DNA from: AP-15 sp963716115
GTDB lineage: Bacteria > Pseudomonadota > Alphaproteobacteria > ATCC43930 > CGMCC-115725
Reading direction: 5' to 3'
Length of the DNA: 64,000 nt
NCBI GenBank assembly: GCA_963716115.1
Contig: CAVQSZ010000021.1
Coordinates: 62,001 to 126,000, forward strand
The position numbers were made by a program, and so were the translations under genes. Positions within the stretch are counted from its first letter, which is position 1, and every line of letters starts with the position of its first letter. Below the pieces are notes generated by a model. That model had not been told where the DNA came from. It saw only the letters and a list, made by a program, of their open reading frames with translations, and searched no databases. This document shows positions 32,257 to 41,209 of the stretch, in pieces.

Positions 32257-34404
32257 TCAATCGGCGAGCGGGTCGGGGCGGAACTGGAAATGGAAGGCGA
32301 TCGGGACCGCGCCCTTGCCGCCTTCCTTGAGCCACGGCGCCCGGTCGCCGCTCGTCGTCCATACCCCGCGCCCTTTCCATCCCGCCTTGGGGTCGTCGAT
32401 GCGGCCGTCGAGGCCCTTGGCGTAGAAGCTCAGCGGATAGGGGACGCGCAGCACCACCCATTTGCCGTCGACCAGCGCCAACAGCGCGTCGTTTTCGTTG
32501 CCGGTCGAGATCGGCACGTCGTTCCCGAGCCCCAAGGTATTGTGCTGATCGACCCAGGTGTAATAGCTCGCCTCGGCGCTGTTGTCGCCGATGCCGGCAA
32601 AGCCCGGCCCGGGATACTGGTAGAAGGTCCAGCCCTCCGGGCATTGGTCGCCGACAGCCTTGGGCCCGTTCGCCGGCCCCCTGCACTTCTTCCGGTCGAA
32701 GCTGCCGAGGTGGCCGCTCCCCAATGACACCCACACCACACCCTTCGAATCGATGTCGGCGCCGCGCGGCCCAAAGCCGGGCAGGGGCACGTTGTAGATT
32801 TCGGCGAGCGCCGTCGCCGGCGGGTTGGCCCCCGGATCGAGCCGCACGATCGCCCCCTTGCCGCCGAAGACGCCGACCGTGCCCCAGACCGAGCCGTCGA
32901 CCGGGCTCGGCATGATCGCGTAGAAGCCGCCGGCGATGCGCTTGTCCTGTTGCGGATCGACCGGCTGGTCCGGCTCGACATAGGCGTCGCGCCTGCCGTT
33001 GCCGTCGGTGTCGAGCACCAGCGCCGTCCAGCCCTGCGCCTTGGCCGCGTCCCCGGTCTCGTCGAAGACCTTGGTGTCGAGCCAGCCGACGACCGGGCCG
33101 CCGCCCGATGTCCACAAGGTGTCGTCCTTGTCGAAGCCGAACTGCAGGTGGTGGGTGTCGAAGCAGGTGTCGATGAAGGTGTACTTCATCGTCTTCGGGT
33201 CGAGCATCGCCAGCTGCCGGCGGCTCTGCTTCAGCGGAAAAAGCTTGGCCGAGGGATGGTCGGAGCCCGCCTTGCAGAAAGCCGGATTGTCGAGGCCGCG
33301 CACCGAGGCGCTGAGCCACACCCGGCCTTTCCGGTCGATCATCATGTTGTGGTTGTTGACGCGGGTGTCCCAGATCTGCCGGTCGCCCCAATAGGCCGAC
33401 GGCATCACCGGCTCCAGGGTCGCGGCGTGCCCGTCGCCGAGCGACAGCGGCATTTGGGGGTCGCGCACCGGCGCTTTGAAGCTGGTGACCGTGCTGGTCG
33501 CCGGGTCGAGGATCGGCAGCTCGTCGGTCGAATATTCCGGCGAGCCGTAGAGCCTGCCATGGGCGTTGACGGTCGGCTCGCGCTTGTCGCTCGAGATCAG
33601 ATCGTGCAGGTACTTGTCCGGCAGGCCCCAATCCCACTCGGTGACGACGAGGTTGCGCTCCACCCCCTGCGGCCGCGGCGGCGTCGCCTGCGGCAGCTCG
33701 CCCTGGGCGATGCGGTCGGTCCACTCGGCGAAGTACTTGAACGGCGCGCCGCCCAGCTGCCCGGCGAGCGGGTTGACCATAAAGGGCGCCGACTGGCCCG
33801 ACTGGACCCGCCGCATCCAGGCGTCGACGCTGGTCTTCTCGTCCGCGAACGCGGCCGGGATCGTGCGCGTCGATTCCTGGCCGAGCTGGTGACAGCCGAC
33901 GCAGGCCCGGTTCTTGACGATCGTCAGCCAGTCCTGCTGCGTGACATGCGCCGGGATGCCGTTCTCGCCGCCGAACTCCTTCTGGTCCGGGATCGCCAGC
34001 AGCGAATACCAGTAGATCGCCGGGTAGTAATGCGCCGCATCGGCCGCGCTGGGCGCGGGTGCGGCGGCGAGATCGAGCCGCTGGCCGGGCCTGGCGCGCA
34101 TCTTCGGCGAGTCGATCAGGCCGTAGCCGCGCGCCCACACGCGGTAGTCGGCCTGCGGCAGATCCGGCAGCAGCCAGCGGCCCTGGTCGTCGGTCACGAC
34201 GATGCGCCGGAACCGCGTCGGCAATTCGGTCGTCTCGGCGATGACCCAGACCCCGGCCTCGGGACCCTGCGGGCTGGAGACGACGCCGCCGATGTCCTTG
34301 TCGCCGATCGCGATCGCGGCGCTCTGCGGCTGCGCCCGCGCCGGCCCCCCGGCCAGAAGCATCACGGCGGCGGCGAGCAACGGCAGCCTCTTGCCGATCT
34401 TCAT
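32257..34404 (-). CDS. Large secreted protein: carboxypeptidase-regulatory-like, c-heme and beta-propeller-like regions
   Basis: 715 residues. Signal peptide (LPLLAAAVMLLAGGPARA), then an Ig-like carboxypeptidase regulatory domain (about 35-110: IGGVVSSPQGPEAGVWVIAE, DDQGRWLLPDLPQADYRVWA). A segment with one c-type heme site follows, CVGCHQ at about 172. Then comes a long repetitive region with WLSASVRGLDNPAFC, DDTLWTSGGGPVVGW, DGSVWGTVGVFGGKG and GVVWVSLGSGHLGSF, which looks like the blades of a streptogramin-lyase/Vgb-like propeller. DTDGNGRRDAY resembles a Ca-binding loop. Its enzymatic role is unknown. The layout suggests a periplasmic heme- and metal-containing oxidoreductase or lyase. 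The gene is monocistronic. Confidence 0.75.
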   Translation of the reverse strand: MKIGKRLPLLAAAVMLLAGGPARAQPQSAAIAIGDKDIGGVVSSPQGPEAGVWVIAETTELPTRFRRIVVTDDQGRWLLPDLPQADYRVWARGYGLIDSPKMRARPGQRLDLAAAPAPSAADAAHYYPAIYWYSLLAIPDQKEFGGENGIPAHVTQQDWLTIVKNRACVGCHQLGQESTRTIPAAFADEKTSVDAWMRRVQSGQSAPFMVNPLAGQLGGAPFKYFAEWTDRIAQGELPQATPPRPQGVERNLVVTEWDWGLPDKYLHDLISSDKREPTVNAHGRLYGSPEYSTDELPILDPATSTVTSFKAPVRDPQMPLSLGDGHAATLEPVMPSAYWGDRQIWDTRVNNHNMMIDRKGRVWLSASVRGLDNPAFCKAGSDHPSAKLFPLKQSRRQLAMLDPKTMKYTFIDTCFDTHHLQFGFDKDDTLWTSGGGPVVGWLDTKVFDETGDAAKAQGWTALVLDTDGNGRRDAYVEPDQPVDPQQDKRIAGGFYAIMPSPVDGSVWGTVGVFGGKGAIVRLDPGANPPATALAEIYNVPLPGFGPRGADIDSKGVVWVSLGSGHLGSFDRKKCRGPANGPKAVGDQCPEGWTFYQYPGPGFAGIGDNSAEASYYTWVDQHNTLGLGNDVPISTGNENDALLALVDGKWVVLRVPYPLSFYAKGLDGRIDDPKAGWKGRGVWTTSGDRAPWLKEGGKGAVPIAFHFQFRPDPLAD

Positions 34405-34643
34405 GCGCCCCTCCCTCTGAGCGCCCGCCCTCTACCGGCGGGCTTGCTCGATCCGACTGCGCCAATTCTACCAAAGCCGCGCACGGAGTCCACCAAAGCG
34501 CGCCCGGCCGCGATCGGCCTCGCACCATCGCGCCGGAGAACTTCGCCGCTGCACCGCGCGCCGGAGGTGGCGTTCGATGAAGAGGCGCCGTAAAGACGGC
34601 AGGTTCAATCCGCTGCATCCCTCCGGCGAGGACGGCCAGGCTT

Positions 34644-35648
34644 ATGAGCTCCGGCAAAAATGGCGCCATCCCCGGGCGCGGCGGGCCTTGCCGTTTCGCG
34701 ATCGATTGCATGATCGCCCTCGGCGCTCGCGCCTTTTTGCTTCTCGTTGCTCTCGCCGCCGCGCCGGGCCCGGCTGCGGCCGGTGGAGAATTCGCCGGGC
34801 TCATCGACATCGGCGGCGGCCGCAGGATGTATCTGGAGTGTCGCGGCGTGGGCGCCCCGACCGTCGTGCTGGTCGGCGGCCTCAGGGCTTCGGCCGAGGA
34901 TTGGAGCATTGCCGACAACACCGCCTCGGCGGTGTTTCCCGAAATCGCCAAATTCACCCGGGTGTGCGCCTATGACCGCCCCGGAACGCCGGTCGGCGAG
35001 ACGCCGAGCCGCAGCGACCCGGCGGCGCAGCCGACCACGGCGGCCGATGCGGTCGCCGACCTGCATGCGTTGCTGCGCGCCGCCGACGAGACCGGACCCT
35101 ATGTGCTCGTCGGGCATTCCTACGGCGGTCTGGTCGTCCGCCTTTATGCGATGACCTATCCCGAGGAGGTATCCGGCCTCGTCCTCGTCGACGCTCTTGC
35201 CGAAGGGCTGCGGGATGCGGAGACGCCCGAGCAGTGGGCGGTGCAGCGAAAGCTGATCGACGGCGACGTGCGGGAAAGCCTGGTCCTGTACCCGGCCCTT
35301 GAACGGATCGACGTGGACCGCAGCTTCGACCAAATCCGCGCGGCGCCGCCGCTGCGTCCGCTGCCGCTCTTTGTATTGTCCGCGGACCGGCCTTGGGGCC
35401 CTCAAGTTCCGGCCATGATCGCGGCCGGCAAGCTGCCGGCCGACATTCCGCCCGACTTCGGCTACGTTACCGACGCCGCGCAGAAGGTCGCCCAGGAGCG
35501 GCTCGCCCGGCTCGCGCCGAACGCCAGGCACATCACCAATACCAACAGCGGCCACGAAATCCACAAGGAGCAGCCGCAGCTCGTGGTCGACGCTATCCGC
35601 GAGGTCGTCGAGGCGGTCCGTCGCGGCAGCCGCGATATGGCGCGCTGA
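34644..35648 (+). CDS. Exported alpha/beta hydrolase
   Basis: 334 residues from ATG 34644; ATG 34710 (MIALGARAFLLLVALAAAPG) gives a cleaner signal peptide and may be the true start. It has the alpha/beta-hydrolase layout: oxyanion region VVLVGGLRASAEDW, CAYDRPGTPVGE, nucleophile elbow VGHSYGGL, the acid near FVLSAD, and His in NSGHEIH. By family it is an ester or amide hydrolase or lipase. It is convergent with kdsB (21 bases between the stops). Confidence 0.87.
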   Translation: MSSGKNGAIPGRGGPCRFAIDCMIALGARAFLLLVALAAAPGPAAAGGEFAGLIDIGGGRRMYLECRGVGAPTVVLVGGLRASAEDWSIADNTASAVFPEIAKFTRVCAYDRPGTPVGETPSRSDPAAQPTTAADAVADLHALLRAADETGPYVLVGHSYGGLVVRLYAMTYPEEVSGLVLVDALAEGLRDAETPEQWAVQRKLIDGDVRESLVLYPALERIDVDRSFDQIRAAPPLRPLPLFVLSADRPWGPQVPAMIAAGKLPADIPPDFGYVTDAAQKVAQERLARLAPNARHITNTNSGHEIHKEQPQLVVDAIREVVEAVRRGSRDMAR

Positions 35649-35669
35649 GCGGCGCCGCCGGCGCGGGGG

Positions 35670-36428
35670 CTACACCCGCCCGATCAGCCGGCGGGCGCGC
35701 TCGAGGTCGGCCGGGGTGTCGACCTGGACGCCGAGGCGGCCCGCTTCGATCAGGCTGACCGAGATCCGCATGCCGGCTTCGAGGGCGCGCAATTGCTCGA
35801 GGCGCTCGCGGATTTCGAGGACGCCGCGCGGCAACGCGACGAACCGCTCCAGCGCTTCGCGGCGGTAGGCGTAGAGCCCGATATGCTCGTAATAGGGCCC
35901 CGCCCCCCAAGGGACGACGGCCTTGCTGAAATAGAGCGCCCAGGCCGGGCGGGCCGGGTCGGCAAAGCCGGCGACGACCTTGTTGACGCTGTCGTCGGCG
36001 AGCGCCGCCGGGTCCTCGATCGGGGCCGCGAGGGTCGCGATGTCGGCATCGGGGTCGGCGAGGCCGGCGAGCGCGACTGCGATCGCCGCCGGGTCGAGGA
36101 GCGGCAGGTCGCCCTGGACGTTAACGACCGCGTCATGGGCGCGGCCGGGGTCGATCAGCCCGATCGCCTCGCAGATGCGGTCGGAGCCGGTCGGGCAGCC
36201 GGGATCGGTCATGACGGCGCGGCCGCCCGCGGCCTCGACCGCGTCGGCGATGGCGCGGTCGCCGCAGGCCACCGCCACCGGCCCGACCCCGGCGGCGACG
36301 GCGCGGCGCCAGACATGGACGATCATCGGCGCGCCGCCGATATCGGCGAGCGGCTTTCCCGGCAGGCGGGTCGCGGCCAGCCGGGCCGGGATCAGGATGA
36401 TCGGGCTCAGGGGGGCGGTTCTCGTCAC
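35670..36428 (-). CDS. kdsB: 3-deoxy-manno-octulosonate cytidylyltransferase
   Basis: 252 residues. It activates Kdo as CMP-Kdo for lipid A/LPS core synthesis, so the host is Gram-negative with LPS. Signatures: IPARLAATRLPGKPLADIGG (nucleotide loop), GRAVMTDPGCPTGSDR, VNVQGDLPLLDP, HIGLYAYRREALERFV and the C-terminal VDTPADLERARRLI. It is transcribed divergently from the cytochrome c gene. Confidence 0.97.
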   Translation of the reverse strand: MTRTAPLSPIILIPARLAATRLPGKPLADIGGAPMIVHVWRRAVAAGVGPVAVACGDRAIADAVEAAGGRAVMTDPGCPTGSDRICEAIGLIDPGRAHDAVVNVQGDLPLLDPAAIAVALAGLADPDADIATLAAPIEDPAALADDSVNKVVAGFADPARPAWALYFSKAVVPWGAGPYYEHIGLYAYRREALERFVALPRGVLEIRERLEQLRALEAGMRISVSLIEAGRLGVQVDTPADLERARRLIGRV

Positions 36429-36566
36429 CGGCGGGCTTTTCAGCGGGTTGCGGCGGGCAGCGACAACATGCCCGGTTCGTGCCCGCGCCGAAAGCGTGAT
36501 AATTCAGTTGAGTTGTCGGGGGGAATTGGATTTTCTCCCGACCCGTCAGGGTCGGAAGGGTCGCCG

Positions 36567-37088
36567 ATGTCGTCTTTCGAGTGGAACAAGATCATTGCCT
36601 CGGTGCTGACCGCGATGATCGTCGCGATGGTCGCGGGGATCCTCGCCGGCAAGCTGGTCAGCCCGGAGAAGCTCGAAAAGCCGGTCTTTGTCGTCGCCGG
36701 CGGCGAAGCGACGGCAGCCGCCGCCCCGGCCGGCCAGGCGGCGGCCGCGCCGGAGCCGATCGGCCCGTTCCTGGCCAAGGCCGATCCCGCCAAGGGCGAG
36801 CAGATCGCCAAGGTCTGCGCCGTCTGCCACACCTTCACCAAGGGCGGCCCCAACAAGATCGGCCCCAATCTGTGGGACATCACCCAGGAGGCGATGGCCG
36901 GCATCCCGAACTACCAGTTCTCCGCGGCGATGGAGCTGCACAAGGGCGAGAAATGGGATGTCGACAAGCTCAATCAGTGGCTGTGGAAGCCGCAATCCTT
37001 GGTCAAGGGCACCAAGATGACCTTTGTCGGGATCCCGGACGCGCAAAAGCGCGCCGATGTGATCGCCTATCTGCTGACGTTGAAATAG
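36567..37088 (+). CDS. Membrane-anchored c-type cytochrome (CycM-like)
   Basis: 173 residues. ATG 36567 with GGAAGGG upstream. An uncleaved N-terminal anchor (about 8-30) is followed by an Ala/Pro tether (45-65) and a class I cytochrome c domain with CAVCH (C84, C87, H88), KIGPNLWDI and axial Met in GTKMTFVG. This organisation is that of alphaproteobacterial CycM/cytochrome c552, which carries electrons from bc1 to aa3 oxidase. A REP-type repeat follows the stop. Confidence 0.93.
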   Translation: MSSFEWNKIIASVLTAMIVAMVAGILAGKLVSPEKLEKPVFVVAGGEATAAAAPAGQAAAAPEPIGPFLAKADPAKGEQIAKVCAVCHTFTKGGPNKIGPNLWDITQEAMAGIPNYQFSAAMELHKGEKWDVDKLNQWLWKPQSLVKGTKMTFVGIPDAQKRADVIAYLLTLK

Positions 37089-37120
37089 CCCTCAACCGAC
37101 GCCGGGTTTGCCGATGACCG

Positions 37121-37224
37121 GCCCCCACCCTGCCCTCCCCCGCACGCGGGGGAGGATCAAGCTTTGCCTCCCGCACCGATGCTCCCTCGCCCCGCTTGCG
37201 GGGAGAGGGCCGGGGTGAGGGGCC
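37121..37224. repeat. GC-rich REP-like element, copy 1
   Basis: A region of about 104 bases starting GGCCCCCACCCTG and ending GGGGTGAGGGGCC (imperfect inverted ends). Inside are a perfect hairpin CCTCCCCCGC/GCGGGGGAGG (37135-37156) and a second CCCCGC-TT-GCGGGG. It is the same family as 39861-39948 and 51584-51679. It occupies the whole gap between the cytochrome c gene and the HisN-type gene, and its right end supplies the GTGAGGGG just before that gene's TTG start. Confidence 0.75.
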
Positions 37225-37228
37225 AGCC

Positions 37229-38002
37229 TTGGCCGGGCTCGACGATTTTCTGACCCTGGCGGCGGCGCTGGCCGATGCGGCCGGGGCGGCGATCCGGCCG
37301 TATTTCCGCTGCCCGATCGATATCGAGGACAAGCCCGACCTGACCCCGGTCACCGTCGCCGACCGCGCCGCCGAGGCGGCGATGCGGGCGCTGATCGAGG
37401 TGCGGTTTCCGGATCACGGCATCCTCGGCGAGGAATTGGGCCGGGTCCGCGAGGGCGCCGAACATGTCTGGGTGCTCGATCCGATCGACGGCACCAAATC
37501 CTTCATCAGCGGGGTTCCGCTGTTCGGCACCTTGATCGCGCTGACAAGGCGGGGGCGGCCGATCCTCGGCGTCATCGACCAGCCGATCTCGCGCGAGCGC
37601 TGGGTGGGCGCCGAGGGCCGGCCGACCACGCTCGACGGCGCCCCGATCCGCTGCCGCCCCTGCGCCGGCCTCGCCGCCGCCACCCTCTTCGCGACCACGC
37701 CCGAGATGTTCAAGGGGCCGGATGCGGCCGCCTTCGCGCGGGTCTCGGCCGCGGCCAAGCTGACCCGTTTCGGCGCCGATTGCTACGCCTCGGGCCTGCT
37801 CGCCGCCGGATTTGTCGATCTCGTCCTTGAAGCCAGCCTCCAGCCCTACGATTTCTGCGCGATAATCCCGATCGTCGAAGGGGCGGGGGGCGTGGCCACG
37901 GACTGGCGAGGAGCGGCTCTCGACCTCTTCTCCGACGGCCGCGTCCTGTTTGCCGGCGACCGCCGCGCCCATCGCGCGGCGCTGGCGCTCCTCGACGGTT
38001 GA
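37229..38002 (+). CDS. hisN: Inositol-monophosphatase family protein, histidinol-phosphatase (HisN) type
   Basis: 257 residues from a TTG at 37229. A longer frame from TTG 37196 would be encoded by the preceding repeat and is rejected. Motifs: KPDLTPVTVADRAAE, ILGEELG (metal Glu), the DPIDGTKSFISG signature (the KSFISG form is that of HisN-type enzymes) and YDFCAIIPIVEGAGG. It is a Mg-dependent phosphatase, probably making histidinol from its phosphate, but inositol or nucleotide phosphates are possible. It lies 22 bases before yejA. Confidence 0.85.
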   Translation: MAGLDDFLTLAAALADAAGAAIRPYFRCPIDIEDKPDLTPVTVADRAAEAAMRALIEVRFPDHGILGEELGRVREGAEHVWVLDPIDGTKSFISGVPLFGTLIALTRRGRPILGVIDQPISRERWVGAEGRPTTLDGAPIRCRPCAGLAAATLFATTPEMFKGPDAAAFARVSAAAKLTRFGADCYASGLLAAGFVDLVLEASLQPYDFCAIIPIVEGAGGVATDWRGAALDLFSDGRVLFAGDRRAHRAALALLDG

Positions 38003-38024
38003 GGCCACCTTCGAGGAGAAGGCG

Positions 38025-39956
38025 ATGCGCAGAGCCATCGCGACCGCCGCCGGGCTGCTGCTGGCGTTCGCCGCCGCCGCGTCGGCGGCCCCCCGGCACG
38101 GGCTGTCGCTGTTCGGCGACTTGAAGTACGGCCCGGATTTTCGGCATTTCGACTACGCCGACCCGGCCGCCCCCAAGGGCGGCGCGATGCGCTACTCGGC
38201 GATCGGCACCTTCGACACGCTCAACCCCTACGTGATCAAGGGCGTGCCGGCGGCCGGGGTCGGCCGGATCTTCGACACCCTGCTGGCGCGGTCGGAGGAT
38301 GAGCCGGCCAGCGAATACGGGCTGGTCGCCGAAACCGTCGACGTCGCCGCCGACAGGCTCTCGGTGCTGTACACCTTGCGCAAGGAGGCGCGCTTTCACG
38401 ACGGCGCGCCGATGACCCCGGACGATGTGGTGTGGACCTTCGAGACGTTGCGGCAAAAGGGGCAGCCCTTGTACCGCTCCTATTACGGCGACGTGACCAA
38501 GGTCGAAAAGGAGGGCGAGCGCGGCGTCCGGTTTTATTTCAAATCGGCCGAGAACCGCGAATTGCCGCAAATCCTCGGGCAGATGCCGGTGCTCTCGAAG
38601 GCCTATTGGTCGGGGCGCGACTTCGAGAAGACGACATTGGACCCGCCGCTCGGCAGCGGCCCCTACAAGATCGAGGCGATCGACCCCGGCCGCTCCATCA
38701 CCTATCGCCGGGTTCCCGACTACTGGGCCGCCGACCTGCCGGTCGAGAAGGGGCGCAACAATATCGACACGATCCGCTACGACTATTATCGCGACGCCAC
38801 GATCGCGCTCGAGGCGTTCAAGGCCGGGCAGTACGACGTGCGGCTCGAAAACTCGTCGAAGGACTGGGCCACCGCCTACGACAGCCCGGCCCTGCGCGCC
38901 GGGCTGATCAAGAAGGAGCAGATCCCCAACGAGCTGCCGAGCGGCATGCAGGGCTTCGCCTACAATCTGCGGCGGCCGATCTTCCAGGACCCGCGGGTGC
39001 GCCAGGCGCTGGCCTACGCCTTCGATTTCGAATGGTCGAACAAGAATTTGTTCTACGGCGCCTACACCCGCACGCGCAGCTATTTCGACAATTCCGAATT
39101 GGCCGCGACCGGCGCGCCGCAGGGCGACGAGCTGGCGATCCTCGAAAGGTTCCGCGGCCGGATCCCCGATGCGGTGTTCACGACCGAGTATGACCCGCCC
39201 AAATACGACGGCTCCGGCAACATCCGCGACGGCCTGCGCAAGGCCTTGGCGCTGTTGAAGGAGGCCGGCTGGACCTTCAAGGGCGAGAAGCTCGTCAACG
39301 ACGAGACCGGGCAGCCCTTCGAGTTCGAGGTCTTGCTGAACAACCCGCAATTCGAGCGCATCGTCCTGCCCTTCGCCAAGAACCTCGAGCGGATGGGGAT
39401 CACCGCACGGGTGCGCACTGTCGACCCGGCGCAGTACCAAAAGCGGATGGAGACGTTCGACTACGATATGACCGTCGTCGCCTTTGGCGAGTCGCTGTCG
39501 CCGGGCAACGAGCAGCGCGAGCAATGGGGCTCGAAGGCGGCCGACGAGCCCGGCAGCGAGAACCTGATCGGGATCAAGAGCAAGCCCGTCGACGCGCTGA
39601 TCGAGGAGCTGATCCAGGCCCCCGACCGGGCGAGCCTCGTCGCCCACACCCGCGCGCTCGACCGGGTGCTGCAGTACGGCTATTACGTGATCCCGCACTA
39701 CCACCTGTCGGCGTTCCGGGTCGCCTATTGGGACAAGTTCCGCCGCCCGGCGGTGTCGCCGAAATACGCGGTCGGCCTCGACACGTGGTGGGTCGACCCG
39801 AACGCCGAAAAGGCGGTCGAGGCGAAGAAGGGCGAGGCGGGCGAAGCCGTGACGCGGCCCGCCCTCACCCCCTTCGCGGCGCTCAGGACCCTCTCCCGCA
39901 GTGCGGGAGAGGGGGGACCCAGCCCGAAGGGATGGGTGGGTGAGGGGCGCGCATGA
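38025..39956 (+). CDS. yejA: Periplasmic oligopeptide-binding protein of ABC transporter (YejA type)
   Basis: 643 residues from ATG 38025 (GAGGAGAAGG upstream). Signal peptide (IATAAGLLLAFAAAASAA) followed by an SBP family 5 fold: GLSLFGDLKYGPDFRHFDYA, PDDVVWTFETLR, LGSGPYKIEAIDPGRSI, QGFAYNLRRPIFQDPRVRQA. The last 35 or so residues (from about ALTPFAALRTLSR) are encoded by a copy of the intergenic REP-like repeat (39861-39948), so the C-terminus is a repeat-derived extension. The stop overlaps the yejB start by 4 bases. It is the binding protein of a peptide (microcin C-type) importer. Confidence 0.92.
   Translation: MRRAIATAAGLLLAFAAAASAAPRHGLSLFGDLKYGPDFRHFDYADPAAPKGGAMRYSAIGTFDTLNPYVIKGVPAAGVGRIFDTLLARSEDEPASEYGLVAETVDVAADRLSVLYTLRKEARFHDGAPMTPDDVVWTFETLRQKGQPLYRSYYGDVTKVEKEGERGVRFYFKSAENRELPQILGQMPVLSKAYWSGRDFEKTTLDPPLGSGPYKIEAIDPGRSITYRRVPDYWAADLPVEKGRNNIDTIRYDYYRDATIALEAFKAGQYDVRLENSSKDWATAYDSPALRAGLIKKEQIPNELPSGMQGFAYNLRRPIFQDPRVRQALAYAFDFEWSNKNLFYGAYTRTRSYFDNSELAATGAPQGDELAILERFRGRIPDAVFTTEYDPPKYDGSGNIRDGLRKALALLKEAGWTFKGEKLVNDETGQPFEFEVLLNNPQFERIVLPFAKNLERMGITARVRTVDPAQYQKRMETFDYDMTVVAFGESLSPGNEQREQWGSKAADEPGSENLIGIKSKPVDALIEELIQAPDRASLVAHTRALDRVLQYGYYVIPHYHLSAFRVAYWDKFRRPAVSPKYAVGLDTWWVDPNAEKAVEAKKGEAGEAVTRPALTPFAALRTLSRSAGEGGPSPKGWVGEGRA
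39861..39948. repeat. GC-rich REP-like element, copy 2 (inside the yejA 3' end)
   Basis: GCCCTCACCC at the left and GGGTGAGGGGC at the right form near-perfect inverted ends. The middle holds CCCTCTCCCGCA-GTGCGGGAGAGGG, a strong hairpin. It is translated as the tail of YejA. Confidence 0.75.
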
Positions 39957-41041
39957 TCGCCTACGCGATCCGCCGCATCGCGCTGATCATCCCGACGCTT
40001 TTTGCGATCATGGTGGTGAATTTCATCATCGTCCAGGCGGCGCCCGGCGGGCCGGTCGAGCTGATGATCTCGCGGTTGAAGGGCGAGGCGGTGAGCGCCA
40101 CCGAGCGGGTCAGCGGCGGGGCCGGCGAGATGAAGACCCAGGCCGGCGCCGGCGACACCCGCTATCGCGGCGCCCGCGGCCTCGACCCCGCCCTGATCAA
40201 GGAGCTCGAAAAGCAATACGGCTTCGACAAGCCGCCGCTGCAGCGCTTTTTCTTAATGATGCGCAACTACCTGACCTTCAACTTCGGCACGAGCTTCTTC
40301 CGCGACCGCAAGGTCGTCGATTTGATCAAGGACAAATTGCCGGTCTCGATCTCGATCGGGTTGTGGACGACCCTGATCACCTATCTGGTCTCGATCCCGC
40401 TCGGGATCAGGAAGGCGGTCAAGGACGGCAGCCGCTTCGATGTGTGGACCAGTGCTGTGATCATCGTCGGCTATGCGGTGCCGAGCTTTCTGTTCGCGGT
40501 GCTGCTGATCGTGCTGTTCGCCGGCGGCAGCTATCTCCAGATCTTCCCGCTGCGCGGGCTGGTCAGCGACAATTGGCGCTCACTGCCGTGGCCGGCGCTG
40601 ATCCTCGACTATTTCTGGCACATCGCGCTGCCGATCACCGCACTGGTGATCTCGGGCTTCGCCACCTTGACGATGCTGACCAAGAACTGCTTTCTGGATG
40701 AGATCAACAAGCAGTATGTGCTGACCGCGCGAGCCAAGGGGCTGCCCGAGCGCCGGGTGCTCTACGGCCACGTCTTCAGGAACGCGATGCTGCTGGTGGC
40801 CGCCGGCTTCCCGGCGGCGCTGATCGGCATCCTCTTTACCGGCTCCTTGCTGATCGAGGTGATCTTCTCGCTCGACGGCCTCGGCCTCTTGGGCTTCGAG
40901 GCGGCGATCAACCGCGACTACCCGATCATGTTCGCGACCCTCTACGTCTTCACCTTGATCGGGCTGCTGCTGAAGCTGGTCAGCGACCTGACCTACATGC
41001 TGATCGACCCCCGCATCGATTTCGCATCGCGGCGGGCCTGA
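39953..41041 (+). CDS. yejB: ABC transporter permease (YejB type)
   Basis: 362 residues, start overlapping the yejA stop by 4 bases (ATGA). It has the DppB/OppB-like layout: N-terminal helix YAIRRIALIIPTLFAIMVVN, the extra periplasmic insert of YejB, five further helices, and the EAA-type coupling loop YVLTARAKGLPERRVLYGHVFRNAML. It is part of a peptide importer; the partner permease (yejE) and ATPase (yejF) that normally follow are absent here. Confidence 0.93.
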   Translation: MIAYAIRRIALIIPTLFAIMVVNFIIVQAAPGGPVELMISRLKGEAVSATERVSGGAGEMKTQAGAGDTRYRGARGLDPALIKELEKQYGFDKPPLQRFFLMMRNYLTFNFGTSFFRDRKVVDLIKDKLPVSISIGLWTTLITYLVSIPLGIRKAVKDGSRFDVWTSAVIIVGYAVPSFLFAVLLIVLFAGGSYLQIFPLRGLVSDNWRSLPWPALILDYFWHIALPITALVISGFATLTMLTKNCFLDEINKQYVLTARAKGLPERRVLYGHVFRNAMLLVAAGFPAALIGILFTGSLLIEVIFSLDGLGLLGFEAAINRDYPIMFATLYVFTLIGLLLKLVSDLTYMLIDPRIDFASRRA

Positions 41042-41209
41042 GGCCGCGGGCCGGCTGACGCCGCGGCCCCGCCGCAAGCAGCCGCCAAAAAAACAGCAGG
41101 GGATCGATCTCTCGCCGGCTGCATATCTTCTGATCGGAGCCGGCAATTCGAAAGACCCGATGGGCGAACCCGGCGCCTTGGATCAGCTTCAGCTTATCGG
41201 AGATTTTCC

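Noticed and set aside
37196..37228. Upstream start for the HisN-type gene at 37196
   Set aside because: The added residues are coded by the intergenic repeat, and the family N-terminus begins after the TTG at 37229.
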